Shown piece after piece: positions 25,385-36,549 of a DNA stretch of 64,000 bases. The stretch is taken from NCBI RefSeq assembly GCF_005503445.1, contig NZ_SCOH01000003.1, positions 1 through 64,000 of the forward strand, read 5' to 3'. Position 1 is the stretch's first letter. Every line of letters begins with the position of its first letter. Origin of the DNA: Chitinivorax sp. B. GTDB lineage: Bacteria; Pseudomonadota; Gammaproteobacteria; Burkholderiales; SCOH01. The translations under genes were made by a program, and so were the position numbers. A model generated the notes under the pieces. That model saw nothing but the letters and a program-made list of their open reading frames with translations, made no database searches and had not been told where the DNA came from.

Positions 25385-26632
25385 ATGTTTTCCTATAAGC
25401 AGACGATTGCATCGCTTGACCCTGAACTCTGGCAACATATGGAAGGCGAACGCCAGCGCCAGGAAGAGCACATCGAACTGATTGCCTCCGAAAACTACAC
25501 CAGCCCTGCAGTCATGCAAGCACAAGGCTCGCAGCTGACCAACAAGTATGCGGAAGGCTATCCGGGCAAGCGCTTTTATGGTGGTTGCGAGTTTGTTGAC
25601 AAAGTTGAGCAATTAGCCATTGATCGCGTCAAAGAGCTGTTCGGCGCAGAGTATGCCAACGTGCAACCACATTCAGGCTCACAAGCCAACCAAGGCGTAT
25701 ATTTCTCCATCCTGAAACCAGGCGATACCATTATGGGTATGAATCTGGGCCATGGCGGCCATCTTACCCACGGCTCACCCGCCAATCTGTCTGGTAAAAT
25801 GTTCAAAATCGTTCCTTACGGCCTGAACGACAAAGAAGAGATCGATTATGATGAAATGGAGCGCATTGCACTGGAGACCAAGCCGAAGCTGTTGATTGGT
25901 GGCGCCTCTGCCTATGCACTTCGTTTTGACTTCGAGCGCATGGCCGCCATTGCCAAGAAAACCGGTGCGTATTTCATGGTTGATATGGCACACTATGCCG
26001 GCCTGATAGCTGCTGGTGTATACCCTAACCCAGTACCTCATGCCGATTTCGTGACCTCCACCACTCACAAGACACTTCGCGGTCCACGTGGTGGCATCAT
26101 TCTGGCCAAGGTCGAACATGAGAAGATCCTGAACTCCAGCGTCTTCCCAAGCCTACAAGGTGGTCCGCTGGAACACGTCATTGCAGCCAAAGCGGTTGCG
26201 TTTGGCGAAGCGCTCAAACCCGAATTTAAGACCTACCAACAACAAGTATTGAAAAATGCTGACACCATGGCCCGCACTCTGGCTGAGCGTGGTGTACGCA
26301 TCATCTCCGGCCGCACTGAGTCACATTTGTTTCTGGTTGACCTTCGCCCCAAGAGCTTGACAGGCAAGGTCGCCGATGCAGCCCTGGGTCTGGCGCATAT
26401 TACAGTTAACAAAAATGCCATTCCAAATGATCCGGAAAGCCCGTTTGTAACATCTGGCATCCGCATCGGTTCTCCGGCCATCACTACACGTGGCTTCAAG
26501 GAAGATGAAGCACGTCAGGTCGCCCACTTGGTTGCCGACGTGCTGGACGCACCCACCAATGAAGCCGCCATTGCTGCAACCCGTGACAAGGTACATGCAC
26601 TGACCAAGCGCTTCCCAGTCTACAGCGAGTAA
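25385..26632 (+). CDS. glyA: Serine hydroxymethyltransferase
   Basis: The 415-residue PLP enzyme interconverts serine and glycine while charging tetrahydrofolate. The PLP lysine is Lys229 in [14 protein letters not shown], and the signatures [13 protein letters not shown] and [15 protein letters not shown] are complete. GAAAGAG precedes the ATG. It is a single gene with a strong terminator 60 bases after the stop. With sdaA and kbl-tdh in this window it ties serine, glycine and threonine turnover together. Confidence 0.97.
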   Translation: MFSYKQTIASLDPELWQHMEGERQRQEEHIELIASENYTSPAVMQAQGSQLTNKYAEGYPGKRFYGGCEFVDKVEQLAIDRVKELFGAEYANVQPHSGSQANQGVYFSILKPGDTIMGMNLGHGGHLTHGSPANLSGKMFKIVPYGLNDKEEIDYDEMERIALETKPKLLIGGASAYALRFDFERMAAIAKKTGAYFMVDMAHYAGLIAAGVYPNPVPHADFVTSTTHKTLRGPRGGIILAKVEHEKILNSSVFPSLQGGPLEHVIAAKAVAFGEALKPEFKTYQQQVLKNADTMARTLAERGVRIISGRTESHLFLVDLRPKSLTGKVADAALGLAHITVNKNAIPNDPESPFVTSGIRIGSPAITTRGFKEDEARQVAHLVADVLDAPTNEAAIAATRDKVHALTKRFPVYSE

Positions 26633-26693
26633 AAATCACTAACGGGATCGCAATAAATATGCCGTTGTAGTCTTAGTGCAAAGGCATATACTT

Positions 26694-26719
26694 AAAAAAG
26701 AGGGGCAGCCCTCTTTTTT
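26694..26719. terminator. Terminator of glyA
   Basis: An 11-bp stem (26694-26704 with 26709-26719) with a GCAG loop, six A at the foot and seven T after the GC core. It lies only 12 bases before the next start codon. Confidence 0.88.
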
Positions 26720-26731
26720 TCACCCCTAACC

Positions 26732-27853
26732 ATGCTCATGCTTGCACGACTGCTTGCTACCGTGTGCCTGACTTCGCTACTCTATGGCTGCAGTACGCTT
26801 GCCTATTATAGTCAGGCTGCCATCGGGCACTTCACCGTACTCAACCGGGCACGTCCAATCGCATCCATTCTTGAAGACCCAAACACATCTGAGCACGTCA
26901 AACGTAAGCTGAAACTGGCCAGTACCTTACGAAACTATGCCAGCCATGAGCTTGGCCTACCAGACAACAAAAGCTACCGCAGCTATGCAGATATTGGCCG
27001 TCGATACTTGATCTGGAACGTAGTCACGACTCCAGAACTATCTCTTATTCCGATAACAGAATGCTTTCCGATTGCCGGCTGCCTGACATATCGCGGTTTT
27101 TTTAACGAACAAGCCGCAAAGGACTACGCCGCACAGAAGGAACAAGGCGGCCATGACGTGTTTATCTATGGCGTCCCAGCCTATTCGACACTGGGCTGGT
27201 TCCATGATCCCTTAGTGAACACTTTCCTAGGCTATCACGACATAGAACTGGCACGATTGATTTTTCACGAATTATCACATCAACTGATCTATATAAAAGA
27301 CGATACCGCCTTTAATGAAGCCTTCGCAACGGCCGTCGAACTGGAAGGTACCAACCAATGGCTGAATCAATTTGGGCAACACCAAACCGCGAACAGTCAG
27401 ATTGCTATTGCAGAGCAACGACGACAAGCATTTCAAACATTGTTACACGGTTTTCGCCAATCCCTGACAAGCACCTATGCCAGCCCCCAGAGCACAGCCG
27501 AAAAACGAATGGCCAAACATCATATTCAAGCCGAATACCTCAGCCGTTATCACGCCTTCAAAGCGAATTGGCAAGGTTATAGTGGCTATGATCACTGGTT
27601 CTCTCCGTTTCCTGGAAATGCTCACTTGGCAAGCCAAGCCACCTACCATGCTTTCGTACCGGCATTTCGGCAGCTATTTTGGGAAAATGATAGAAACTGG
27701 CAGCGTTTCTACAAGCAAGCTCGCAAGATCAGCAAGCAGACACCTGCAGAACGTGCCAAAATGCTGCACACCTTGTCTGAACGGGCCTTGGCACGTGACG
27801 TACAACAACATAACAAGCTAGAATTGCAAAAAAACGAGGAGATGCCCCCATGA
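26732..27853 (+). CDS. Lipoprotein aminopeptidase (PF10023 family)
   Basis: The 373-residue product has a lipoprotein signal peptide with lipobox LLYGC (Cys20). The zinc metalloprotease motif HELSH lies at residues 179-183 and a downstream glutamate is in NEAFATAVE (about residue 196-203). This arrangement and the N-terminal [10 protein letters not shown] fit the family annotated as predicted aminopeptidase. It would act at the periplasmic face of a membrane; substrates are unknown. The last 4 bases overlap nrdR (ATGA), an unusual pairing that suggests co-transcription. Confidence 0.82.
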   Translation: MLMLARLLATVCLTSLLYGCSTLAYYSQAAIGHFTVLNRARPIASILEDPNTSEHVKRKLKLASTLRNYASHELGLPDNKSYRSYADIGRRYLIWNVVTTPELSLIPITECFPIAGCLTYRGFFNEQAAKDYAAQKEQGGHDVFIYGVPAYSTLGWFHDPLVNTFLGYHDIELARLIFHELSHQLIYIKDDTAFNEAFATAVELEGTNQWLNQFGQHQTANSQIAIAEQRRQAFQTLLHGFRQSLTSTYASPQSTAEKRMAKHHIQAEYLSRYHAFKANWQGYSGYDHWFSPFPGNAHLASQATYHAFVPAFRQLFWENDRNWQRFYKQARKISKQTPAERAKMLHTLSERALARDVQQHNKLELQKNEEMPP

Positions 27854-28296
27854 AATGCCCATTCTGCGGCGCAGCCGACACCCAAGTGATCGACTCACGC
27901 GTCAACGAGGAAGGCAATTCAGTTCGCCGCCGCCGTAAGTGCGCCACTTGCCAGAAACGCTTTACCACCTTTGAAACAGCAGAATTACGGATGCCTCAGG
28001 TGGTCAAAACCAATGGTCATCGTATCGAATTTGATCGTGAGAAGTTGCGTGTCAGCTTCATGCGCGCCCTGCACAAGCGCCCTGTTCCTACTACATTGGT
28101 GGACGAAGCAATTGAACGCATTGTACAAAAAGTGTTGAGCTTGGCAGAACGTGAAATTCCTTCTCGACAAATTGGTGAAATGGTCATGACGGAACTACAT
28201 AAATTGGACAAAGTAGCATATATCCGCTTTGCTTCTGTTTATCGAAGCTTTCAGGACATTGATGACTTTCGTGATGCCATCAAAGAAGTACAGTAG
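27850..28296 (+). CDS. nrdR: Ribonucleotide reductase regulator NrdR
   Basis: The 148-residue repressor has an N-terminal zinc ribbon (CPFCG at residues 3-7 and [12 protein letters not shown]) and an ATP-cone domain from about residue 49 ([16 protein letters not shown]). It senses ATP/dATP and represses ribonucleotide reductase operons. Downstream of its zinc ribbon the sequence is canonical. GAGGAG lies within the end of the preceding gene and serves its ATG. It often lies near glyA in betaproteobacteria, as here, but a peptidase gene is placed between them. The 283 bases after it show no gene. Confidence 0.95.
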   Translation: MKCPFCGAADTQVIDSRVNEEGNSVRRRRKCATCQKRFTTFETAELRMPQVVKTNGHRIEFDREKLRVSFMRALHKRPVPTTLVDEAIERIVQKVLSLAEREIPSRQIGEMVMTELHKLDKVAYIRFASVYRSFQDIDDFRDAIKEVQ

Positions 28297-28579
28297 CCCG
28301 AACACTGTTTCACCACATTCCGAAGTTTGTCGCAACGTATCTCGACATCACGCCCGAAGTAAGGATTCCGAAAACCCAACCAGTGTTGAGCTGTCAAGCC
28401 ACTTGATCAGAGGTATTCACAATAAACCGAGGACCAACCAGTTCGATCAGGTCGTTCTTACCAATTTGACCCCATCTTGCGCCAATGCTTTCAATTCAAA
28501 TGCTATTGAACCGGCAATTAAAGACTGATGCCTTATACTTGGCAAGCCTTTGATGTATAAGTCGCCAACTTTCCAATCG

Positions 28580-29686
28580 TTAATTACCTGGTGAATAGGG
28601 CTCGCCAACCGGCGGAAAAGGCAGATCTACCTCACTCATGCCAATCGCCCCGACCAAATGAACAGCCGCCACAAATTTTGGCTGCGCACGCAACGATGTC
28701 AAATCTGGCGGATTGGTGCGCCCATGCATTCTTGCAAACCGTGCCAAACTGGCTGCAGAGGCAGGGCGATGTAAATGTTTCAATACATGGTCTGCCTGTT
28801 CGGGCTGATTACAGATCAAAGCCATATCACACCCAGCATCCAAAGCTGCATTGACCCTACTCAGCATATCACCGACAGTGCCGGCACCAGCCATCCCCAG
28901 ATCATCACTAAAGATCGCACCATCAAAAGCCAACTCCCCCCGCAAAATGTCCTGCAGCCAAATGCGAGAAAATCCAGCTGTCGCAGAATCCACTTTCGGG
29001 TAGATGACGTGAGCGGGCATCACGGCATTCAGTCCTTGCTGAACCATACTCTTGAAAGCAATCAGATCATGTTGAGCAATTTCAGCCAGTGAGCGCGGAT
29101 CAACGGGTATCGCATGATGAGAATCCTCGTTCACGAAGCCATGGCCGGGAAAGTGCTTTCCTACGGCCGCCATACCAGCCTGCTTCATACCCAATTGCAG
29201 TGAATGAGCCAAATGTGCCACGACATCCGGATTAGCATGAAAGGCACGATTGCCAATGACAGCGCAGCACCCATGGTCCAGATCCAGCACAGGTGCAAAG
29301 CTGAAATCCACCCCACAAGACCGCAATTCTGCGGCCATCACCCACCCAACCTGCCGTGCCAGTGTATTGGCATGATGTGAGCCATGTCGATTCCAAAATT
29401 CGCCCAACACCTGCATCGGAGGAATCCGCGTGAAGCCCTCACGAAATCGCTGCACACGCCCACCCTCGTGATCGACACCAATCAGCAACTTAGGATGACG
29501 TAGCGCATGGATCTCTGAACACAGCGCTGCCAACTGAGCAGGAGACTGGTAATTGCGCGTAAACAGGATCACCCCCCCGACCAGTGGATGCTGCAAGCGT
29601 TCACGTTCAACGTCTGTCAAACTGGGACCAGTGACATCAACCATCAACGGCCCTAATTGACCAAGCGTATAGGTAGGAGTCGTCAT
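28580..29686 (-). CDS. nagZ: Beta-N-acetylhexosaminidase NagZ
   Basis: The 368-residue GH3 enzyme removes N-acetylglucosamine from anhydro-muropeptides during cytoplasmic cell-wall recycling. The family signature KHFPGHG is followed by the catalytic His region EDSHHAIPVD, and the nucleophile Asp lies in IFSDDLGMAGA. GVDHEGGRVQRF binds the sugar. It is the last gene of the long minus-strand run that begins at lepA or rpoE; 11 bases separate it from acpS. Confidence 0.95.
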   Translation of the reverse strand: MTTPTYTLGQLGPLMVDVTGPSLTDVERERLQHPLVGGVILFTRNYQSPAQLAALCSEIHALRHPKLLIGVDHEGGRVQRFREGFTRIPPMQVLGEFWNRHGSHHANTLARQVGWVMAAELRSCGVDFSFAPVLDLDHGCCAVIGNRAFHANPDVVAHLAHSLQLGMKQAGMAAVGKHFPGHGFVNEDSHHAIPVDPRSLAEIAQHDLIAFKSMVQQGLNAVMPAHVIYPKVDSATAGFSRIWLQDILRGELAFDGAIFSDDLGMAGAGTVGDMLSRVNAALDAGCDMALICNQPEQADHVLKHLHRPASAASLARFARMHGRTNPPDLTSLRAQPKFVAAVHLVGAIGMSEVDLPFPPVGEPYSPGN

Positions 29687-29697
29687 CTCAGTCTTGT

Positions 29698-30075
29698 TTA
29701 ACTTTCCAGAATAACGAAAGCGCAGGCCACATCCCGCTCATCTGCAATACTCAGGTGAATATTTCGAATCCCACGTGCCATCAGCAAGGATGCAAGCTCA
29801 GGTGCCAATTCAAAACCTGGCTTACCAACCGCATCATGCGTAATAGTCAAATTGGTGAGATTTGCGGGGCTGACGATGCCTGTTCCCAACGCCTTGACGA
29901 ACGCCTCTTTGGCTGCAAAGCGCTTAGCCAGCCAAACAGCCGGATTTGGCTGCATGGCTAGTTCCGGCAATTCGGCACAAGACAGTATATGCATGGCGAA
30001 ACGCTGACCATACCGTGCCAACGGCCGAGCCACACGCGCTATTTTCACGATGTCGGTGCCAATTCCGTAGATCAC
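29698..30075 (-). CDS. acpS: Holo-[acyl-carrier-protein] synthase
   Basis: A 125-residue 4'-phosphopantetheinyl transferase that activates acyl carrier protein. The magnesium-site motifs GIGTDIVKIARV (Asp8) and RFAAKEAFVKALGTGI (Glu in AKE) are present. It follows pdxJ by 6 bases, the usual order in proteobacteria, so the two are translated from one message. Confidence 0.95.
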   Translation of the reverse strand: MIYGIGTDIVKIARVARPLARYGQRFAMHILSCAELPELAMQPNPAVWLAKRFAAKEAFVKALGTGIVSPANLTNLTITHDAVGKPGFELAPELASLLMARGIRNIHLSIADERDVACAFVILES

Positions 30076-30081
30076 ACTGCC

Positions 30082-30819
30082 TCAGCCTGTGGCTAGGCGC
30101 GAAGAAACCTCAATTAGCTGTTTCATCTCCTGTACCGCCTCTTTAAAACCTACAAACAATGCTTGCGCAACAATGGCGTGCCCAATGTTCAATTCCTTTA
30201 CACCTGGAATTGCCGCAATCTTTTGTACATTATGGTAGTGCAACCCGTGACCCGCATTCACACGCAGACCGAGCCTGGTACCATGCGCAACAGCAATACG
30301 GATACGCTCCAGCTCCAATTGCACCGTAGCCGGATCTTCCGCATCGGCATAGCGCCCGGTATGAATTTCCACTACTGGTGCACCTAGTTCCTTGGCTGCA
30401 TCGATTTGCTTTAGGTCCGGATCGATGAAAAGCGAAACCCGTGAACCAGCTTCGGTCAACATATCAATCGCCGCTTTGACCCTGCTTCGATTGGCGATTA
30501 CATCCAATCCACCCTCCGTCGTCAATTCTTCCCGACGTTCTGGCACTAGGCAGGCATCTTGCGGACGGATTTTCAATGCATGAGCCAACATCTCATCCGT
30601 CACTGCAGTTTCGAGATTCATACGGGTTTGCAGTACCTCGCGCAGAATGGCTACATCGCGATCCTGAATATGACGACGATCTTCACGAAGGTGCAAAGTG
30701 ATGGCATCTGCTCCAGCGGATTCTGCAATCACTGCGGCCTGGATCGGGCTCGGGTAACGCGTACCGCGCGCTTGGCGCAATGTCGCGACATGATCAATAT
30801 TCACACCAAGTTGGATCAT
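30082..30819 (-). CDS. pdxJ: Pyridoxine 5'-phosphate synthase
   Basis: The 245-residue enzyme condenses 1-deoxyxylulose 5-phosphate with 3-amino-2-oxopropyl phosphate to pyridoxine 5'-phosphate. Marks are [17 protein letters not shown] at the N-terminus, [12 protein letters not shown] and [17 protein letters not shown] precedes the ATG. It lies between recO (36 bases upstream) and acpS in the conserved era-recO-pdxJ-acpS order. Vitamin B6 from this enzyme serves the several PLP enzymes encoded in the window. Confidence 0.96.
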   Translation of the reverse strand: MIQLGVNIDHVATLRQARGTRYPSPIQAAVIAESAGADAITLHLREDRRHIQDRDVAILREVLQTRMNLETAVTDEMLAHALKIRPQDACLVPERREELTTEGGLDVIANRSRVKAAIDMLTEAGSRVSLFIDPDLKQIDAAKELGAPVVEIHTGRYADAEDPATVQLELERIRIAVAHGTRLGLRVNAGHGLHYHNVQKIAAIPGVKELNIGHAIVAQALFVGFKEAVQEMKQLIEVSSRLATG

Positions 30820-30855
30820 TCTATTCTCCGGACGACAGGGCGATAATTGCCCCGA

Positions 30856-31569
30856 TCAAAGCTGATTCAAATCGCGCAACAATCGCCGTGTGTAAAGTTG
30901 ACGATCACCCAGCAAATGCTGGATAGCTTGTCGCATCAATCCTTTACTTTGTTGCAGAACGGCTGGCTCATCAAACCGATCTGCATGCATAGCCAACAAT
31001 GTACTGCCTTGAAGAGCACCTTCTTCCTGCGTTTGAATCGGTAACAGACCATTTCCAGCTTGAAAAACATACCACCGACCTGGTTCAATGGACGTACCAT
31101 CAGCGGCCTGCGTTAGATTCAAGCCGTAACCTAGATCAGCCAACATACGCAACTCAAAGCGGCGCAATACAGGCGAGGGGTCAATCAAATGTCCCAGATC
31201 CCGCAAGGTATCGAAGTAACTGACAAATAATTGAGGATGAGCATCCTCGCGTGCCAGCATATGCAACAGCAATTCGTTGAGATAAAAACCGCAAATCAAT
31301 GGTAAGCCAGTTAGCTGCGGCATTCCCCCCTGCCATTCAGCGCTATGCAGCGTTTTCAGCTCATTTTTACCAAACCAGGATAGCAAAATCGGCTGGAATC
31401 CCATCAATATGCCACGTACCGCAGATTTCGGCCGACGTGCGCCACGCGCCACGATTGCCACGCGACCATAATCGCGCGAAAACGCCTCAACAATCAAACT
31501 GGTTTCACGATAGGGATAGGTGTGCAGCACAAAGGCAGGCTGCGCCTCAACGCGACGTGACTCGCTCAT
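30856..31569 (-). CDS. recO: DNA repair protein RecO
   Basis: The 237-residue protein helps RecR load RecA on SSB-covered single-stranded DNA. The N-terminal OB fold (FVLHTYPYRETSLIVEAFSRDYGRVAIVARGARR) and the helical C-terminal domain (YGLNLTQAADG) are typical. The zinc-finger cysteines of many RecO proteins are absent, as in other beta/gammaproteobacterial forms. It is 174 bases after era, a wider gap than elsewhere in this operon, and that gap shows no gene. Confidence 0.94.
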   Translation of the reverse strand: MSESRRVEAQPAFVLHTYPYRETSLIVEAFSRDYGRVAIVARGARRPKSAVRGILMGFQPILLSWFGKNELKTLHSAEWQGGMPQLTGLPLICGFYLNELLLHMLAREDAHPQLFVSYFDTLRDLGHLIDPSPVLRRFELRMLADLGYGLNLTQAADGTSIEPGRWYVFQAGNGLLPIQTQEEGALQGSTLLAMHADRFDEPAVLQQSKGLMRQAIQHLLGDRQLYTRRLLRDLNQL

Positions 31570-31743
31570 GAAAGAAGTGGGATAAATTGAGTAAGATGTT
31601 TAGCCCAAGCAATATACAAGGCAGAATCATCACCCCTTGTAGTGCGGCTCCATGCTCTATTGCGAATCAGACGCAGGGCAAAGTTGCGCTGCCTATCAAA
31701 CCAAGCACACCAACAAGGCTTTGGTCCGACAACCAGCGACATC

Positions 31744-32634
31744 TTACTCCCCGGTCAACTGTTTTAAAAAGCGGACATCATCTGCCCAACCACTCTTCAC
31801 CTTGACCCACACTTCAAGATAAACCTTGCCATCGAACATCTGCTCCATATCAACACGCGCTTCAGAGGAGACCCGTTTTAACTTTTCACCACCTTTTCCG
31901 ATAATGATGGCCTTCTGGTTGGGCTTGTCGACAAATACCGCTGCATAGATGCGCCGTAACGCACCATCAACATCAAATTTTTCGATTTCAACATTGATGG
32001 AATAGGGTAGCTCTTCACCCAATAAGCGAAACAATTTCTCACGAACAATCTCTGCGGCAAGAAAACGTTCGTTCCGATCGGTAATCTGGTCTTCCGGGTA
32101 CAATAATTCGCCTTCCGGTAGATGCGGACGAACATCATCCAGCAATGCCTTAATCTGCGTACCGCGTTCGGCGCTCACTGGCACGATGCCTGCAAAAGCA
32201 AATTGCTGGGCCAGATTTTGAATGAACGGCAACAACACCGCCTTATCAGTCTGTTTATCGATTTTGTTGATCACCAACCAAACAGGTCGATGTTTAGGCA
32301 ACAATGCCAGAACCTCTGCATCAGCCGGACCATATTTCATAGCCTCCACAACAAACAGTACAGCATCCACATCACCGAGTGTGGTTTTGACGCTCTGATT
32401 CAACGCATCATTCATAGCATTGCGATGACGCGTCTGAAAACCTGGCGTATCAACAAACACAAACTGTGACACATCATCGGTATAGATGCCAGTTACGCGA
32501 TGACGTGTCGTCTGCGCTTTACGAGAGGTAATACTGATTTTTTGCCCAATCATTTGATTGAGCAGTGTGGATTTGCCTACATTCGGACGCCCAACAATGG
32601 CGACGAAGCCGGTATGGAAAGAATTGTCGCTCAC
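31744..32634 (-). CDS. era: GTPase Era
   Basis: A 296-residue ribosome-assembly GTPase. G1 is [10 protein letters not shown]3 is DTPGF, and G4 is NKID; a C-terminal KH domain (about residues 205-290, with [19 protein letters not shown]) binds the 3' end of 16S rRNA. It overlaps rnc by 4 bases, so RNase III and Era are coupled, as in most proteobacteria. Confidence 0.97.
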   Translation of the reverse strand: MSDNSFHTGFVAIVGRPNVGKSTLLNQMIGQKISITSRKAQTTRHRVTGIYTDDVSQFVFVDTPGFQTRHRNAMNDALNQSVKTTLGDVDAVLFVVEAMKYGPADAEVLALLPKHRPVWLVINKIDKQTDKAVLLPFIQNLAQQFAFAGIVPVSAERGTQIKALLDDVRPHLPEGELLYPEDQITDRNERFLAAEIVREKLFRLLGEELPYSINVEIEKFDVDGALRRIYAAVFVDKPNQKAIIIGKGGEKLKRVSSEARVDMEQMFDGKVYLEVWVKVKSGWADDVRFLKQLTGE

Positions 32635-33317
32635 TTGCGTCCTTGCTGTTGCTTGAGAATCAAATCATAAACCTGCTGAGCAGCCTCTTGCTCCGCTGCG
32701 CGTCGACTACAGCCACTACCCTTGGCCGCCAAATCCAATTCGACGACTCGGCACTCAACATCAAAATGCTGATCATGTGCCTCACCCTGCACTGCCAGTA
32801 AAGCATACTGCGGCAATTGGAAACGTCGACCTTGCAACCACTCCTGAAGACGGGTTTTAGGGTCCTTGGATACGGCATTGGGATCCAACGCTGTTAGCAT
32901 CGGTTGATAAAGCTGTGAAATCACGCCGAATGCAGCTTCAAACCCTCGATCCAACATAACCGCACCCAGCAGCGCCTCTAACGCATCGGCCAGAATTGAA
33001 GGTCTCCGAAAGCCACCACTTTTCAGCTCCCCCTCACCCAGCATCAGATAATCACCCAACTGAAGTTGATTGGCAATTTCTGCCAGCGCCTGCTGTTTGA
33101 CGAGACTGGCTCGTACACGACTGAGCTCACCCTCGGTCAGTCGAGGAAAATGATCGAACAATAAGCGAGCTACAGAGCAATTAAGGACGGAATCACCCAA
33201 AAACTCAAGTCGCTCGTTATTTGGCGTACCGAAGCTTCTATGCGTCAATGCCTGACGCAATAATGAGGCGTCAGTAAACTCATAATTTAATTGGTTTATA
33301 AGACGTTGATATCGCAT
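32631..33317 (-). CDS. rnc: Ribonuclease III
   Basis: The 228-residue double-strand-specific nuclease processes rRNA precursors. The signature [13 protein letters not shown] and the second carboxylate region [14 protein letters not shown] are complete, and residues about 155-225 form the dsRNA-binding domain ([25 protein letters not shown]). It sits between the DUF4845 gene (7 bases) and era. Confidence 0.97.
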   Translation of the reverse strand: MRYQRLINQLNYEFTDASLLRQALTHRSFGTPNNERLEFLGDSVLNCSVARLLFDHFPRLTEGELSRVRASLVKQQALAEIANQLQLGDYLMLGEGELKSGGFRRPSILADALEALLGAVMLDRGFEAAFGVISQLYQPMLTALDPNAVSKDPKTRLQEWLQGRRFQLPQYALLAVQGEAHDQHFDVECRVVELDLAAKGSGCSRRAAEQEAAQQVYDLILKQQQGRK

Positions 33318-33324
33318 TCAATTA

Positions 33325-33702
33325 CTATTGAGCCGCATCCGGCGTTTTACTACCATTTGTTTCAGAGACCTTGAATGCGAATTTCAAGCTGACATTCGCA
33401 ACGACTGGGACTTCCTTTGAATATTCAAGACCAATAGTCGTTGTGCCACCAATTTGCTCAATATCCAAATCATCACCCTTGACCGATGAAATGTAATCAA
33501 TAGTCGCACGTTTTTCGAAATTTGCACGAATCTCCTGCGGTGTACTACCCGCATTTTCCTGAATCAAAGCCTTCACTATTTTTTTGACACTAAAGTATTC
33601 CGAATAAGCAGGAATGGCACGAACTCCCAGCAATGCAAAAAAACCGACAACAGCAGCGATAATCAAAAATCCAAACAGGCTCATGCCATATTGCTTGTGC
33701 AT
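33325..33702 (-). CDS. DUF4845 membrane-anchored protein
   Basis: A 125-residue protein with one N-terminal membrane helix (about residues 8-27) and a small extracytoplasmic domain (YFSVKKIVKALIQENAG, ATIDYISSVKGDDLDI). DUF4845 proteins are found between lepB and rnc in betaproteobacteria; the function is unknown. The place in the operon, 11 bases after lepB, suggests a link with membrane protein export, but that is only context. Confidence 0.88.
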   Translation of the reverse strand: MHKQYGMSLFGFLIIAAVVGFFALLGVRAIPAYSEYFSVKKIVKALIQENAGSTPQEIRANFEKRATIDYISSVKGDDLDIEQIGGTTTIGLEYSKEVPVVANVSLKFAFKVSETNGSKTPDAAQ

Positions 33703-33713
33703 TTATTTTGCTC

Positions 33714-34688
33714 CTAGTTGATCAATGTACCAATTCGCTTCAGATCGCGGAAATTCATCCACACCAGAAATGCCTTACCAACAATATTACGTTCTGGCAC
33801 AAAACCCCAATAACGGCTATCGGCTGAATTATCCCGATTATCACCCATCATGAAGTAATGTCCCTCAGGCACTTTACACACGAATCCCTCATCACTATAG
33901 ACACAAGCATCACGATTCGGAAAATCCTTCACATTCATCGTCGTGACAGTCGGTTTACTTTCATCAACAATGATGGGGTGGGAATGCTGACCAAGCTGTT
34001 CTAGCTTCCGGGCGGTTGTCAGCACACTCAATACTTCATCTGCCACATATTGGTAGGTACCATTCTCTTGTTGAGAAACTGGCTCATCGTTAATGGTTAA
34101 ACGCTTATTTCGGTATTCCACCTTATCCCCTGGCAAACCAACGACCCGCTTGATGTAATCAATCTTCTCGTCTTCCGGGAAGTGGAACACCATCACGTCG
34201 CCACGAGCAGGTGTACCTATAGGCACTACTACCTGATTGGTAACAGGCATCCGCAGACCATAGGCAAACTTATTTACCAGAATAAAATCACCAACGATCA
34301 AACCTGGCCGCATGGAACTGGATGGGATCTGAAAAGGCTCAACCAGAAAAGAACGTAACAGGAATACCACTAACAAGATCGGAAAAAAATCACGTGCGTA
34401 TTCAACAGAGATAGGGATTCTCTTCCTGCCCGCCTCTCCTGCATCTTCCTTGGCTTCAAACACTTTATAGCCATACGCTACGATACCGATCAATACCACA
34501 AACAGTAACATGGCAACGGACAGGCTTGCGAACTGTGCCAGCAAACCAAAAATGCCGACAAAAATACCTAGGTAACCTGCTTGCAATATCACCGGCGGCT
34601 CTTCTCCCGGCTCGATAGGGTCACGATTAGCCGCTGCCAGCATGACACCGATAAAAGTCACGAATGCAAAGAAATAGAGCCAGTTCAT
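33714..34688 (-). CDS. lepB: Signal peptidase I
   Basis: The 324-residue enzyme removes signal peptides at the periplasmic side of the inner membrane. The catalytic Ser125 is in IPSSSMRPG and the general base Lys180 in YIKRVVGLPGD; GDNRDNSADSRYWGFV is the third signature. Three hydrophobic stretches at the N-terminus (about 1-20, 38-75 and 100-115) anchor it. It starts 2 bases after the stop of lepA. It would process the many secreted proteins of this window. Confidence 0.96.
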   Translation of the reverse strand: MNWLYFFAFVTFIGVMLAAANRDPIEPGEEPPVILQAGYLGIFVGIFGLLAQFASLSVAMLLFVVLIGIVAYGYKVFEAKEDAGEAGRKRIPISVEYARDFFPILLVVFLLRSFLVEPFQIPSSSMRPGLIVGDFILVNKFAYGLRMPVTNQVVVPIGTPARGDVMVFHFPEDEKIDYIKRVVGLPGDKVEYRNKRLTINDEPVSQQENGTYQYVADEVLSVLTTARKLEQLGQHSHPIIVDESKPTVTTMNVKDFPNRDACVYSDEGFVCKVPEGHYFMMGDNRDNSADSRYWGFVPERNIVGKAFLVWMNFRDLKRIGTLIN

Positions 34689-34690
34689 AT

Positions 34691-36484
34691 TTATTTATCA
34701 CTCACTTGCAAAATGGCGAGGAAAGCTTCTTGCGGAATTTCGACATTGCCCACTTGCTTCATGCGCTTCTTACCTGCCTTCTGCTTCTCCAGCAGTTTGC
34801 GCTTACGACTGATATCACCACCATAACACTTGGCAAGTACGTTCTTGCGCAAAGCTTTGATGGTTTCACGAGCAATAATGTTGGAACCGATGGCGGCTTG
34901 AACAGCAATATCAAACATCTGACGTGGGATCAGTTCGCGCATTTTGGCCGCAAGTTCCCGCCCACGATACAGGGCATTCAGGCGGTGTACGATCAAGCTC
35001 AGGGCATCGACTTTTTCCCCATTGACCATAATATCCAGCTTGACCAAGTCCGCCACCTGGAATTCCTTGAATTCATAGTCCAGAGACGCATAGCCGCGAG
35101 AGGTAGATTTGAGCTTGTCAAAAAAATCCATCACCACTTCGTTCATCGGCATATCGTAGGTCAACATAACTTGCCGACCCATGTACTGCATGTTGCGTTG
35201 TGCGCCGCGTTTTTGATTACACAGCGTCATCACAGAACCAACGTATTCCTGCGGCACTAGAATAGTTGCAGTGATAATGGGTTCACGAATTTCCTGGATC
35301 TTTGATAGATCCGGCAACTTGGACGGGTTTTCGACATCGATGAGGGTGCCATCCTTCATCAATACCTCATACACGACGGTCGGTGCCGTAGTGATAAGGT
35401 CCATATCGAATTCACGTTCCAGCCGCTCTTGAACAATCTCAAGATGCAACAAGCCCAAAAAACCGCAACGGAAGCCAAAACCCAATGCCTGAGAAACTTC
35501 AGGTTCAAAATGCAAGCTTGCATCGTTCAACTTGAGTTTCTCAAGTGAATCACGTAGTGCATCGTAATCGTGCGATTCCACTGGATAGAGGCCAGCAAAT
35601 ACCTGGGATTTCACCTCTTTAAAGCCTGGCAATGCTTCCGCAGCAGGATTGGCTGCCAGCGTGATAGTGTCACCCACCTTGGCAGAGGCCAGTTCTTTGA
35701 TCCCGGCAATAATAAAGCCCACTTCACCAGCTTTTAACGCGTCGCGTTGCAGCGACTTAGGTGTGAATACCCCCACCTGCTCGCACAGATGCTGCGCTTT
35801 GGTAGACATGAACAACAACTTGTCTTTTGGTTTGACCTGCCCATCGACCACACGTACCAGCATGACCACACCAACATAGTTGTCAAACCAGGAGTCGATG
35901 ATCAGAGCCTTTAAGGGTCCAGCGGCATTACCTTTTGGCGACGGCACCTTACTGACAACTGCCTCGAGAATGTCTTCGATACCAATGCCATTCTTGGCGG
36001 AGGCTCGAACTGCATCACCGGCTTCAATACCAATGATGTCTTCCACCTCTTGAATCACACGATCCGGATCAGCGGCAGGCAAGTCGATCTTGTTCAAGAC
36101 CGGCACCACCTCCACACCCTGTTCGATTGCGGTATAGCAATTGGCAACAGTCTGAGCTTCGACCCCCTGTGAAGCATCAACCACAAGCAAGGCGCCTTCA
36201 CATGCAGCCAGAGAGCGGCTGACCTCATAGGAGAAGTCGACGTGTCCTGGGGTGTCGATCAGGTTCAAGTTATACACCTTACCGTCACGCGCCTTGTAGT
36301 GCAGGGCAGCAGTCTGGGCTTTAATTGTGATGCCCCGCTCTTTCTCGATATCCATCGAGTCGAGCACCTGCTCGGACATCTCGCGAGCCTCCAGGCCGCC
36401 ACAAAATTGAATGAAGCGATCTGCGAGCGTTGACTTGCCGTGATCGATATGAGCGATGATCGAGAAATTGCGGATATGTTCCAT
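34691..36484 (-). CDS. lepA: Elongation factor 4 (LepA)
   Basis: A 597-residue translational GTPase that acts on stalled or initiating ribosomes. The G1 motif [10 protein letters not shown], the region [18 protein letters not shown] and [11 protein letters not shown] are in place, and the C-terminal LepA domain ([19 protein letters not shown]) distinguishes it from EF-G. A hairpin just upstream may separate it from the rpoE-mucD unit. Confidence 0.97.
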   Translation of the reverse strand: MEHIRNFSIIAHIDHGKSTLADRFIQFCGGLEAREMSEQVLDSMDIEKERGITIKAQTAALHYKARDGKVYNLNLIDTPGHVDFSYEVSRSLAACEGALLVVDASQGVEAQTVANCYTAIEQGVEVVPVLNKIDLPAADPDRVIQEVEDIIGIEAGDAVRASAKNGIGIEDILEAVVSKVPSPKGNAAGPLKALIIDSWFDNYVGVVMLVRVVDGQVKPKDKLLFMSTKAQHLCEQVGVFTPKSLQRDALKAGEVGFIIAGIKELASAKVGDTITLAANPAAEALPGFKEVKSQVFAGLYPVESHDYDALRDSLEKLKLNDASLHFEPEVSQALGFGFRCGFLGLLHLEIVQERLEREFDMDLITTAPTVVYEVLMKDGTLIDVENPSKLPDLSKIQEIREPIITATILVPQEYVGSVMTLCNQKRGAQRNMQYMGRQVMLTYDMPMNEVVMDFFDKLKSTSRGYASLDYEFKEFQVADLVKLDIMVNGEKVDALSLIVHRLNALYRGRELAAKMRELIPRQMFDIAVQAAIGSNIIARETIKALRKNVLAKCYGGDISRKRKLLEKQKAGKKRMKQVGNVEIPQEAFLAILQVSDK

Positions 36485-36493
36485 ACGTCTTGC

Positions 36494-36522
36494 AAAAAAT
36501 TAAGGGCACGCCCTGCGTGCCC
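36494..36522 (-). terminator. Probable terminator between the DUF836 gene and lepA
   Basis: A perfect 8-bp stem (GGGCACGC at 36504-36511 with 36515-36522) has a 3-base loop. On the minus strand it is followed by TTAATTTTTT (complement of 36494-36503), so it can partly stop transcripts coming from mucD. Confidence 0.65.
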
Positions 36523-36549
36523 CTCATCAAACTGAGCCAGCTGGGGATT

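Noticed and set aside
34664-35260. 198-residue plus-strand frame opposite lepA
   Set aside because: Lies wholly on the complementary strand of a conserved gene; typical antisense shadow of lepA.
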